A stretch of 11,572 nucleotides of DNA. Source: Thermoleophilia bacterium (lineage in GTDB: Bacteria; Actinomycetota; Thermoleophilia; Gaiellales; SKUG01). The notes under the pieces were generated by a model. That model worked only from the letters and a program-made list of their open reading frames with translations, ran no database searches and had not been told where the DNA came from. Positions 1 through 5,773 of this stretch are shown one piece after another; within the stretch, counting starts at the first letter, position 1; each line of letters begins with the position of its first letter. Location of the stretch: assembly GCA_025964455.1 (NCBI GenBank), contig JAOPYU010000093.1, forward strand, positions 1 through 11,572, in the 5' to 3' direction. The position numbers were made by a program, and so were the translations under genes.

Positions 1-521
1 ACGTTCGTCGGCGGCGGCTCGGGATCCGGGACGGGTTCGACGGGGCGTCGCTCCGCGGCGGTCGAGAGGACGATCATCGTCCGCGTGCGCTCGATGCGTG
101 CGATCGAGCGGATGTTCCACACGAGCCGCTCGAGGGCGACCGTGCTCTGCGCGCGCACCTTGAGCAGGAAGCTCTCGTCGCCGGCGACCGAGTGGCACTC
201 CTCCACACCCTGCAGCGAGATCAGTCGGTCACGCGCATCCATGTACGTGGCGCCGCCACGCTCGCTGACCGCGACGTAGGCGGTGACCTCGGCACCGACC
301 GCTCGCGGATTCACGAGTGCCTGGTAGCCCATGATCACGCCGCGCTGCTCGAGCTTGCGGACGCGGTCGTGCGCGCTGGCGGTCGAGATGCCTGCGGCCT
401 CCGCGAGTCGTGCGTAGGTGGCCCGACCATCCGTCTGGAGCAGACCGAGGATCTTCCAGTCCGCATCGTCGAGCTTGATCGGCTTGTCCTTCGCGGACTT
501 GGTAGTCGTTGCGCGCGCCAT
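1..521 (-). CDS. Lrp/AsnC family transcriptional regulator (3' end cut by window edge)
   Basis: The minus-strand reading frame opens at ATG 521 and is still open at base 1, giving 173 visible residues. Residues about 17-65 form an AsnC-type winged helix-turn-helix (LDDADWKILGLLQ, then GISTASAHDRVRKLEQRGVI). Residues about 72-155 match the RAM/AsnC ligand-binding domain, including HSVAGDESFLLKVRA around 110-124. Family members are DNA-binding feed/famine regulators that form dimers to octamers and sense amino acids or other small molecules; the ligand here cannot be read. The core normally ends near residue 155, but this protein continues into a Pro/Glu-rich tail (PVEPVPDPEPPP) that runs off the window. 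It is divergent from the CBS gene at 675, so the 153-bp gap could hold an operator for either gene. The family call is firm; the target genes are unknown. Confidence 0.93.
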   Translation of the reverse strand, partial: MARATTTKSAKDKPIKLDDADWKILGLLQTDGRATYARLAEAAGISTASAHDRVRKLEQRGVIMGYQALVNPRAVGAEVTAYVAVSERGGATYMDARDRLISLQGVEECHSVAGDESFLLKVRAQSTVALERLVWNIRSIARIERTRTMIVLSTAAERRPVEPVPDPEPPPTN

Positions 522-529
522 ATCCGCCG

Positions 530-535
530 ATCCTA
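530..535 (-). promoter_or_regulatory. Candidate -10 box (TAGGAT) or RBS just before the Lrp/AsnC gene
   Basis: Read on the minus strand, TAGGAT lies 8 nt before ATG 521. It fits the actinobacterial -10 pattern TANNNT and would place transcription start at or next to the ATG, giving a leaderless mRNA. The same bases contain AGGA at a workable distance for a ribosome binding site, so the two readings cannot be separated by eye. No clear -35 was seen. Confidence 0.3.
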
Positions 536-580
536 CACGCATGCAGGCCGCGCGCCCGGTGGAGCCCCCTCCGCTTTTGG

Positions 581-586
581 TACGGT
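581..586 (+). promoter_or_regulatory. Candidate -10 box (TACGGT) for the CBS gene
   Basis: TACGGT follows a short T-run (CTTTTGG), in otherwise very GC-rich sequence between the divergent Lrp and CBS genes. It matches TANNNT and would give a leader of about 80 nt before ATG 675. No convincing -35 was seen. This is a weak inference from composition and position. Confidence 0.25.
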
Positions 587-674
587 GTCGACCAGTGGAT
601 CGCTGCGGAATGCAGTTTCCACCCCGTGCGGCGGGGGTACCCGCGCTCAGGCCACCTGCTCTGAAAGGCACCGC

Positions 675-1097
675 ATGCTCGTTCGCCAGATCCTCGAGGA
701 GACCGAAGCGTTTCCGACCATCGTGACGGACGTGACCGTCCGCGCGGCCGCCGACGTCATGCGCACCCACGATGTCCGTGCCGTGCCTGTCGTCGAGGGC
801 GACAAGCTCGTCGGCATCGTCACCGACTGGGACATCGTCGACGCCTTCGCCGCAGAGGGCGACTCGCTCGCCGATCGGCCCGTCTCGGCGATCATGACGA
901 GCACGAACCTGCACACGATCGGCTGCGACGAGACCGCGGGCGACGCGACCGGCAAGCTGCAGGCCTACCGCGTGCACCACCTGCCGGTGCTCGACGGCGA
1001 GCGCTACGTCGGCATGCTCTGCCTCGGGCTCGAGTGGAGCGAGAGCAGCATGCTCACCCCGCCCGTGCGCCCCGTGCTCACCGCGCGCCGCCCCTGA
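675..1097 (+). CDS. Small protein with two CBS domains
   Basis: This 140-residue protein is made almost entirely of a CBS pair (Bateman module). The first CBS is at about residues 8-60 (DVRAVPVVEGDKLVGIVTDWDIV) and the second at about 70-125 (YRVHHLPVLDGERYVGML). Such stand-alone pairs usually bind adenine nucleotides and act as energy or ligand sensors on partner proteins; the ligand and partner are not evident here. The frame is open further upstream, but ATG 675 is preferred because GAAAGG at 663-668 sits 6 nt before it and the CBS fold begins right after it. The upstream extension is low-complexity sequence overlapping the Lrp gene. It lies 53 bp before the surface-protein gene at 1151 on the same strand, so co-transcription is possible. 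The short C-terminal tail (PPVRPVLTARRP) is not part of the CBS fold. Confidence 0.88.
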   Translation: MLVRQILEETEAFPTIVTDVTVRAAADVMRTHDVRAVPVVEGDKLVGIVTDWDIVDAFAAEGDSLADRPVSAIMTSTNLHTIGCDETAGDATGKLQAYRVHHLPVLDGERYVGMLCLGLEWSESSMLTPPVRPVLTARRP

Positions 1098-1150
1098 TCC
1101 CGCACACGCGCCTGCGTGAACCGGGACGCGTCGATCGGCTGATCATCCAC

Positions 1151-2233
1151 ATGCACCCACCGTTCGTCCTTCGCCGGCTCGGAACGTCCGTCGCGCTCGT
1201 CGCGGCGAGCGCGTGCGCCTTCGCGCCGTCTGCGCCCGCCAAGGCCGAGCTCACGATCTCGCCGCCGATCATCGAGCGCACCGCTGACGCGGGCGATGAC
1301 TTCATCGAGCAGATCAGCGCCGGGGCGGGCGCGGACCAGGACATCGTCGTCGAGCTGGTCCACGCGGACTTCGGCTTCGATGACGCCTCCTACGACATCC
1401 GCCTCATCAACGACGACGCGGCGGAGACGACGGCCTTCAGCACGCGCAACTGGTTCTCGCTGCCGAAGCGGACCTACCGGATCAAGGCAGGCACGACGAT
1501 GTCGCTCCCGCTGCGCATCAAGGTCCCTCGCAACACTCCCGGCGGGACGTACCTCGGCGCTGCGCTGCTGCGTGTGCAGCCGGGCAAGGCGGCCGAAGGC
1601 AGCCAGGTGCAGGCCGTGCCGCAGTCGGGGCCGCTGCTCTTCATCAAGGTCTCCGGCGGCGACCCGCCGAAGGCTCGGCTGGCCCGCTTCGATGTCCCGA
1701 GGTACGTGTCGGGCGGCCCGATCACGCCGAAGCTCCGGGTCGAGAACACCGGCGACGACTTCTTCCGCTACGAGGGCACGGTCAAGCTGAGCGGGCCCGG
1801 CAAGGACCGCACGCTCAAGATCGCCCGCCAGTACGTCGTGCCCGGCCAGCCGCGCGACGTGCGGACCACCGCGGACAAGAAGCGGCGCCAGGGCGAGCTG
1901 CGCCTCGGCAGCGATGGCCTCGGGTTCGGTCGGTACGAGGTCACCACGCGCCTGCGCGTGGAGCCGACGGGAAAGACGCTCGTCGCATCGAGGACCTTCT
2001 GGGTGATCCCGACGTGGGTCCGCATCGTCGCTGTCGCCATCGCGATCGTGTTCGCCGCATCGCTCGCGCTGCTGGTGCGCTGGTGGCTCGAGCGACGCCG
2101 GCTCCGCCCGTTCCTGGAAGAGGAACTCGCATCAGGCGAGGACGAGGACGCGCCGGAAGCGGGCGATGGGGACGACCTGCTCGACGACCGCGATGACGAG
2201 TCCTACGAGGACGAGCCCTCGGACGATCAGTAG
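1151..2233 (+). CDS. DUF916-like membrane-anchored surface protein (Csc/WxL-interacting type architecture)
   Basis: A 360-residue type I membrane protein. Residues 1-32 are a signal peptide (RR, hydrophobic core, APAKA). Residues about 34-170 are a DUF916-like beta domain, with LTISPPI at its start, NWFSLP at 100-105 and the diagnostic PGGTYLGAALL at 130-140. Residues about 175-282 form a second beta domain, in the position of DUF3324. One membrane helix spans about 289-310, followed by WWLERRR and a cytoplasmic tail (320-360) extremely rich in Asp/Glu. In Firmicutes, proteins of this layout bind peptidoglycan and hold secreted WxL proteins; transfer of that role to this protein is inference. 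ATG 1151 is chosen because it starts the signal peptide; no good ribosome binding site precedes it. The 3' end overlaps the convergent gene ending at 2227 by 7 bp. It shares its architecture with the proteins at 2227-3228 and 3870-4823. Confidence 0.82.
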   Translation: MHPPFVLRRLGTSVALVAASACAFAPSAPAKAELTISPPIIERTADAGDDFIEQISAGAGADQDIVVELVHADFGFDDASYDIRLINDDAAETTAFSTRNWFSLPKRTYRIKAGTTMSLPLRIKVPRNTPGGTYLGAALLRVQPGKAAEGSQVQAVPQSGPLLFIKVSGGDPPKARLARFDVPRYVSGGPITPKLRVENTGDDFFRYEGTVKLSGPGKDRTLKIARQYVVPGQPRDVRTTADKKRRQGELRLGSDGLGFGRYEVTTRLRVEPTGKTLVASRTFWVIPTWVRIVAVAIAIVFAASLALLVRWWLERRRLRPFLEEELASGEDEDAPEAGDGDDLLDDRDDESYEDEPSDDQ

Positions 2234-3228
2234 GACGCGCCGAACGCAGCTGCGTCGTCGTCCTCGGTGACCTCGCCGTCCTTGCGCCGCCGGCGCAGGA
2301 ACAGGAAGTACATGATGAACAGGGCGATCCCCACGAGCGGCAGCAGCATGCTCGTCCAGGAGCCGGCCCACTCCGTCGGAAGCTCGCCGTGCGCGGACGT
2401 GTTCTCGTCTTCGCCGAGCAGGTCGAGCGACTTCTTCTGCAGTCCTGACTTGAGCCCGCCGCCACCTGATGTGGAGCCGCCGTTGCCGACGGTGGTGCCC
2501 TCGGTCTCGTCCACGATGCACTGACCGGAGCCGCCCGGCAGCGCGGTCGTGCACTCGCCGACGACCTTGGTGATGGTCGTGCCCGTCCACGGATCGGTCA
2601 CGGTGATCGTCGGCTTCGGCTTGGTGTGGGTCGTGCCCTTGTTGATGTACTCGGTGACGGTTCGTGTGGGGCCGACCTCGGTGATCTCGGTGATCACGAT
2701 GTCCGGCGGCGGCGCGCCGCCCGCATTCATGAGGAACAGCACCGCAGCGCGGCTCTGGGCGACGATCTCGCCCGCCTCGCGCGATGCTCCCGAGACGATG
2801 AGCGCGACGTAGTGCCCGCCCGTGGAGCCTGCGGGGGTGGAGAGCTTCGCCGTGACCGTGCGGGTCTGGCCGGCGGGGATCGTCACCGAATCGGGCGCGG
2901 TCAGCCAGTCGTAGCCGGAGATGTCGCTGCGGAACTCGCCGCCGAGCAGCACGGGCGTGGCCGCCGGCTCGTCCTTGTCACCCTGGAAGTCCTCCTTGGA
3001 GAACGTGTAGGTGACGGCGACGTCGTCGGTGTTGGTGATCGTGATCGGGTGCGAGGAGGACTGGCCGGGCGGCGTCTCCACGTCGATGCGCATCGGCGAG
3101 ATGCCGAAGCCTTCCGCATCGTCGGCCGCAGCGGCCATCGCGGACGGCACGCACCAGAGCACGGCGATCGCCATCAGGGCGGCGAGGCGCAGCATGCGAA
3201 CCGGGATGTGGGTGCGAGCGAGGGTCAC
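2227..3228 (-). CDS. DUF916-like membrane-anchored surface protein, last gene of the surface operon
   Basis: A 333-residue protein starting at GTG 3228, with AGGA about 10 nt upstream overlapping the stop of the preceding gene. ATG 3195 (residue 12) is an alternative start that would also keep the signal peptide. The signal peptide runs to about residue 34 (cleavage near AMAAAADD). The DUF916-like domain spans about 40-170: FGISPMRIDV, YDWLTAP at 106-112, and STGGHYVALIVSG at 135-147. A second region (about 175-245) has two cysteines (225, 237) that could pair outside the cell. A Gly/Ser linker (246-260) leads to a membrane helix at about 293-311, then RRRRK and an acidic tail (TEDDD). It follows the gene at 3241 by 12 bp, so translational coupling is likely. 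It probably anchors or presents the small secreted proteins encoded beside it; this is inferred from the Csc/WxL analogy. Confidence 0.82.
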   Translation of the reverse strand: MTLARTHIPVRMLRLAALMAIAVLWCVPSAMAAAADDAEGFGISPMRIDVETPPGQSSSHPITITNTDDVAVTYTFSKEDFQGDKDEPAATPVLLGGEFRSDISGYDWLTAPDSVTIPAGQTRTVTAKLSTPAGSTGGHYVALIVSGASREAGEIVAQSRAAVLFLMNAGGAPPPDIVITEITEVGPTRTVTEYINKGTTHTKPKPTITVTDPWTGTTITKVVGECTTALPGGSGQCIVDETEGTTVGNGGSTSGGGGLKSGLQKKSLDLLGEDENTSAHGELPTEWAGSWTSMLLPLVGIALFIMYFLFLRRRRKDGEVTEDDDAAAFGASY

Positions 3229-3240
3229 GTGGGGGTTGTC

Positions 3241-3837
3241 CTACAGGTTGGCGACCGCGGTGGCGCGAATGTTCGCGGTGGGCCGAGCATCGGTCTGGAG
3301 CGCGGTGCCGAACTCGGCGCGAAGCCGGATCGTCGTGCGCGTGATGGGAATCGGATTGGAGCGACGCCCGACCTCGATGGCGCGCTTGCCCTCGAAGCCG
3401 CGCCACTTCTTGCCGTCGTCGAAGCGTGCGAGCGAGAGTCCGCCCAGGACACTGAAGCCGAACCGGCGATCGGAGCCGCCGACGTTCCAGTCGCTCGGCG
3501 TATCACCGTAATCGGGGACGTCGACCCCGTTCTTCGCGTCGCGCATCGCCGGCTTGCGGTCGGTGGAGATGACCAGCTTGAGACCGTCGCGCCCCGTCGT
3601 GAAGGTGTCCCACTGGATCGCGCCGTCGACGCGTCCGGAGCGTCCGCGCTCGAAGGTGCCGTTGATCGGGTTGGAGATCATCCCGCCCTGGCCGACCTTC
3701 TCGTCGATGACGCCGCCACCCTCGGTGACCGAATCCGCAGCGTGCACGGCGGGCAGGAAGGGGACCGCGATGCACGCCAAGCAGACCGCGGTAACGGCGA
3801 GGTCGAGCAAGCGTGAGCGCAGGCGCCGAGGAACCAT
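3241..3837 (-). CDS. Secreted beta-domain protein, paralog of the operon's first gene
   Basis: A 198-residue protein with an Arg-rich n-region and signal peptide ending near AVHA (residue 33); it has no other membrane segment and no LPXTG. I recognise no named family, but the mature part clearly aligns with the product of 4844-5548: DGLKLVISTDRKPAMRD (84-100) against NGYEVKIRSTTDPALRG; RFGFSV (125-130) against IFGYSV; KKWRGF (143-148) against REWRGF; and a final LRA...TANIRATAV strand pair. This pattern (strand, GY/GL, FG[YF]SV, WRGF, closing strand) resembles beta-sandwich domains of other secreted bacterial surface proteins. TAGGA lies 7 nt before ATG 3837 and may serve as ribosome binding site, overlapping a sigma-28-like -10 element. 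It is likely an extracellular partner of the DUF916-like anchors on either side. No enzymatic residues are evident. Confidence 0.8.
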   Translation of the reverse strand: MVPRRLRSRLLDLAVTAVCLACIAVPFLPAVHAADSVTEGGGVIDEKVGQGGMISNPINGTFERGRSGRVDGAIQWDTFTTGRDGLKLVISTDRKPAMRDAKNGVDVPDYGDTPSDWNVGGSDRRFGFSVLGGLSLARFDDGKKWRGFEGKRAIEVGRRSNPIPITRTTIRLRAEFGTALQTDARPTANIRATAVANL

Positions 3838-3844
3838 GCCGTTC

Positions 3845-3872
3845 CTATCGGCACCGAACGGCCCCGCCTTTA
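3845..3872 (-). promoter_or_regulatory. Sigma-28-like promoter inside the surface operon
   Basis: On the minus strand, TAAAG (3872-3868) overlaps the stop codon of the upstream gene. TAAA is followed by 16 nt and then GCCGATAG (3852-3845), 7 nt before ATG 3837. This is close to the FliA/SigD/WhiG consensus TAAA-N15-GCCGATAA, with one extra spacer base. The same spacing recurs at 5557-5585 and 5738-5766. It would let the genes at 3241-3837 and 2227-3228 be transcribed independently of the first two operon genes. Confidence 0.55.
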
Positions 3873-4823
3873 TCCCGCGCGTGAGTCGTCGTGCTCACCT
3901 GCAGCCTCGGGCAGGCCTTCGCGGTAGTCGCGCCAGGCTGCGCGGCGTCGCCGCACGCGCCACGTGACGAGCGCGATCGCTGCGGCCACGAGTACGAGCA
4001 ACCACCACGGCAGCACGAACAGACTCGGCGCCGTGGCGTGGATCGCGCCCCCTGTCTCGCGCGCGATGGTCACCTTGGCGACGTGCCGATCAGGGGCCTC
4101 GCGCAGCTCGTCGCGCACCCGCAACGTGCGGCGCTCGCCCGGGAGCAGGATGCCGGGGCGGAGTTCATGCCGACGCGGGCCGGAGACGAGGCCGTCGATG
4201 TTCAGGCGACCGGCGAACACCTCGTGGACGTCGCCCTCGTTGCGCAGCTCGACGACCCAGGTGGCACGACCGCCACCCCAGCGGAAGCCATCGTCCGGGC
4301 GCACCCGCACGCGCAGGTCGCGCTCGGAGTCCCCCGCGACCGAGATGAGGATCGGCACCGGGACCTCGATCTCGCCCTGCACCTGCTGGTCACCGCGCGG
4401 GTCGCGGCCGGTGAACATGACCGCTGCGTAGTGGCCGCCGGCGCCGGCCTCGGAGGGGACGCGGATCGACACGCGCACGCGCGCCTGCTCGCCCGCGGGC
4501 AGGCGCAGCACGCCGTCTGTGGCCGTCCCGGCGGCGAGCCGCGGCTCGACCCAGGATCCCGCGCCCCGTGGCGCCTCGCCGAGCGGCAGGTACTCGAATG
4601 CGGTGCTCGCGCCCGGCCCCGCGGCCATGTCGAACATCTCGGCGGTCAGCGCCGCGGCAGCCCGCGTCTGGTTCTTGACGAGCACCGTGCGCGTGACGCG
4701 CTCACCGGGGCGTGCATCCACGAAGACGAATGCAGGCTCGAAGGTGATGGCCTCGTTCGGATCGCCCGCGGCTGCGGCGAGCGCCGACGGGGTCCAGGTG
4801 GCCAGGGTCAGCGCCACCAGCAC
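3870..4823 (-). CDS. DUF916-like membrane-anchored surface protein, second gene of the surface operon
   Basis: A 317-residue product if started at GTG 4823, the first in-frame start codon after the upstream gene's stop at 4844. It comprises a signal sequence (LVALTLATWTPSALAAAAG), a DUF916-like domain at about 25-165 (AITFEPAFVFV, GSWVEPRL at 89-96, AGAGGHYAAVMFTG at 126-139), a second beta domain at about 166-265 (WVVELRNEGDVHEVFAGRLNI), a membrane helix at about 271-288 (LPWWLLVLVAAAIALVTW) and a basic then mixed-charge tail. The start is doubtful: there is no ribosome binding site, and the Arg-rich stretch normally expected before such a hydrophobic core (LRAVRAPARLARLS) is encoded in frame just upstream, where no ATG/GTG/TTG exists. 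It is likely a peptidoglycan-proximal anchor for the secreted proteins from the neighbouring genes, by analogy with CscA/WxLIP. The gap to the next gene (start 3837) is 32 bp. Confidence 0.8.
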   Translation of the reverse strand: MLVALTLATWTPSALAAAAGDPNEAITFEPAFVFVDARPGERVTRTVLVKNQTRAAAALTAEMFDMAAGPGASTAFEYLPLGEAPRGAGSWVEPRLAAGTATDGVLRLPAGEQARVRVSIRVPSEAGAGGHYAAVMFTGRDPRGDQQVQGEIEVPVPILISVAGDSERDLRVRVRPDDGFRWGGGRATWVVELRNEGDVHEVFAGRLNIDGLVSGPRRHELRPGILLPGERRTLRVRDELREAPDRHVAKVTIARETGGAIHATAPSLFVLPWWLLVLVAAAIALVTWRVRRRRAAWRDYREGLPEAAGEHDDSRAG

Positions 4824-4843
4824 GGCGGCGCAGGAGAGGCGAG

Positions 4844-5548
4844 CTAGGCGAGCGGGTGCGCGGACAGCACGAAGTTCGCGCGGTAGGAACCCTCGACCTG
4901 CGTGCCGCCCGACGGAATCATCGCGCGAAGGTGCAGGGCCATCGTGTACTGGCCGGCGCCGCCCGCCGTCGAGTAGACCGGGTACGGCGTGCGGGTGAAG
5001 CCACGCCACTCGCGAGCCCGTGACGTGCCCCACTTGTCCGCCTCGAGGGGTGCGGTCGCGTTCGATTCGACGCTCACCGAGTAGCCGAAGATGCCCTTCT
5101 CGTACCCGGCGTCGTTCCACGGGCACGGGCAGCCGGAGGCGCGGTAGTCGAGGAACGAGGACTTGGCGCCCTTGCCGTCGACCGAGTTGCTGCCGCGGAG
5201 CGCAGGATCCGTCGTCGAGCGAATCTTGACCTCGTAGCCGTTGGCCCAGTTGGTCGTCATGCGCCAGCCGTCGCTGGTGATGTCGCGAGACTGGCCGGGC
5301 AGCCACGCGTTGGGAAGTCGCACGTTCGTGTCGCCGGCCTGCCATCCGGGGGTGACCGATGTCGAGACCGGCACCTCGACCTCGATGCGGGTGTCGCTGG
5401 TCAGGGGGCCCGTCGCGCCGGTCGCCATGGGCGACATGATCCAGATCGCGATCGCCGCGAGCACCAGCACGCCGCCGGCGAGCAGCGGGTCGAACCGGTT
5501 CGGCTTCGGCTTGAGGACGCGAACGATCGTCTGTGGGGGCCTCGTCAC
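4844..5548 (-). CDS. N-terminally anchored or secreted beta-domain protein, first gene of the surface operon
   Basis: A 234-residue protein from GTG 5548. A basic segment (VRVLKPKPNR) precedes a hydrophobic stretch at about 21-40 (LLAGGVLVLAAIAIWIM), which may be a membrane anchor or a late-cleaved signal. The exported part holds a beta domain: MTTNWANGYEVKIRST (97-112), a CPCPW motif (140-144), IFGYSV (153-158), REWRGF (179-184) and a closing strand (SYRANFVLSA). It is paralogous to the protein at 3241-3837. I recognise no named family and see no catalytic residues, LPXTG or WxL. The frame is open back to 5968, but that extension overlaps the divergent HD-GYP gene and lies upstream of the promoter; GTG 5548 is 8 nt after GCCGATAC, implying a leaderless transcript. 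It heads the operon 5548 to 2227. Confidence 0.75.
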   Translation of the reverse strand: MTRPPQTIVRVLKPKPNRFDPLLAGGVLVLAAIAIWIMSPMATGATGPLTSDTRIEVEVPVSTSVTPGWQAGDTNVRLPNAWLPGQSRDITSDGWRMTTNWANGYEVKIRSTTDPALRGSNSVDGKGAKSSFLDYRASGCPCPWNDAGYEKGIFGYSVSVESNATAPLEADKWGTSRAREWRGFTRTPYPVYSTAGGAGQYTMALHLRAMIPSGGTQVEGSYRANFVLSAHPLA

Positions 5549-5556
5549 GAGGAGAG

Positions 5557-5585
5557 GTATCGGCAGCTGGTGGATCGGTCTTGAA
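5557..5585 (-). promoter_or_regulatory. Sigma-28-like promoter of the surface operon
   Basis: On the minus strand, TTCAAG (5585-5580) and GCCGATAC (5564-5557) are separated so that TCAA and GCCGATAC are 16 nt apart. GTG 5548 follows 8 nt later, so transcription would begin at or next to the start codon. The -10 differs from GCCGATAA only at its last base; TCAAG is a known -35 variant for FliA-type factors (for example in Pseudomonas). The element matches the divergent one at 5738-5766. Confidence 0.6.
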
Positions 5586-5737
5586 TGTGGCGTCGTGCGG
5601 CCCTCGCGCACGTTGGCGCGCGTGCGGCTGTCGTTGCGCCGGAAGTTGAGGGACGAGTGGATCCACCACCCCGATGTCCTACCCGGCGCCAAACCTCTTT
5701 GCAGATCGAACGGCTCTCCCGGCAGGTGAGGAAATAC
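5586..5737. other. Divergent intergenic spacer between the two sigma-28-like promoters
   Basis: These 152 bp separate the outward-facing promoters of the surface operon and the HD-GYP gene. Both flanking frames remain open through it, but neither has a supported start codon or ribosome binding site here. I see no clear palindrome or repeat. Any regulator controlling both genes would most simply bind in this segment. Confidence 0.4.
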
Positions 5738-5766
5738 TTCAAGTTCACGGAGATTCGATCCGATAC
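5738..5766 (+). promoter_or_regulatory. Sigma-28-like promoter of the HD-GYP gene
   Basis: TTCAAG (5738-5743) and TCCGATAC (5759-5766) have the same spacing as the divergent operon promoter: TCAA, 16 nt, then NCCGATAC. ATG 5774 follows 7 nt later. No ribosome binding site lies between them, which fits a leaderless transcript. Relative to the GCCGATAA consensus, the first and last bases differ. Confidence 0.55.
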
Positions 5767-5773
5767 CCCCTGC

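Noticed and set aside
192..674. Extended start of the CBS protein at ATG 192
   Set aside because: The extra 161 residues are antisense to the Lrp/AsnC gene and show no domain.
2626..3816. Long plus-strand open frame opposite the surface genes
   Set aside because: Its product is low-complexity, charged sequence (Gly/Arg/Asp-rich) with no domain. The opposite strand has signal peptides, conserved motifs and membrane helices.
1151..5548. WxL or LPXTG cell-wall anchoring motifs in the surface proteins
   Set aside because: I looked for W-x-L near the C-termini and for LPXTG plus a sorting tail in all five proteins and found none, so the resemblance to Csc/WxL systems is architectural only.
4824..5669. 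N-terminal extension of the second surface gene back to ATG 5669
   Set aside because: The extension is Arg/His-rich out-of-frame translation of the first operon gene, which has its own recognisable domain.
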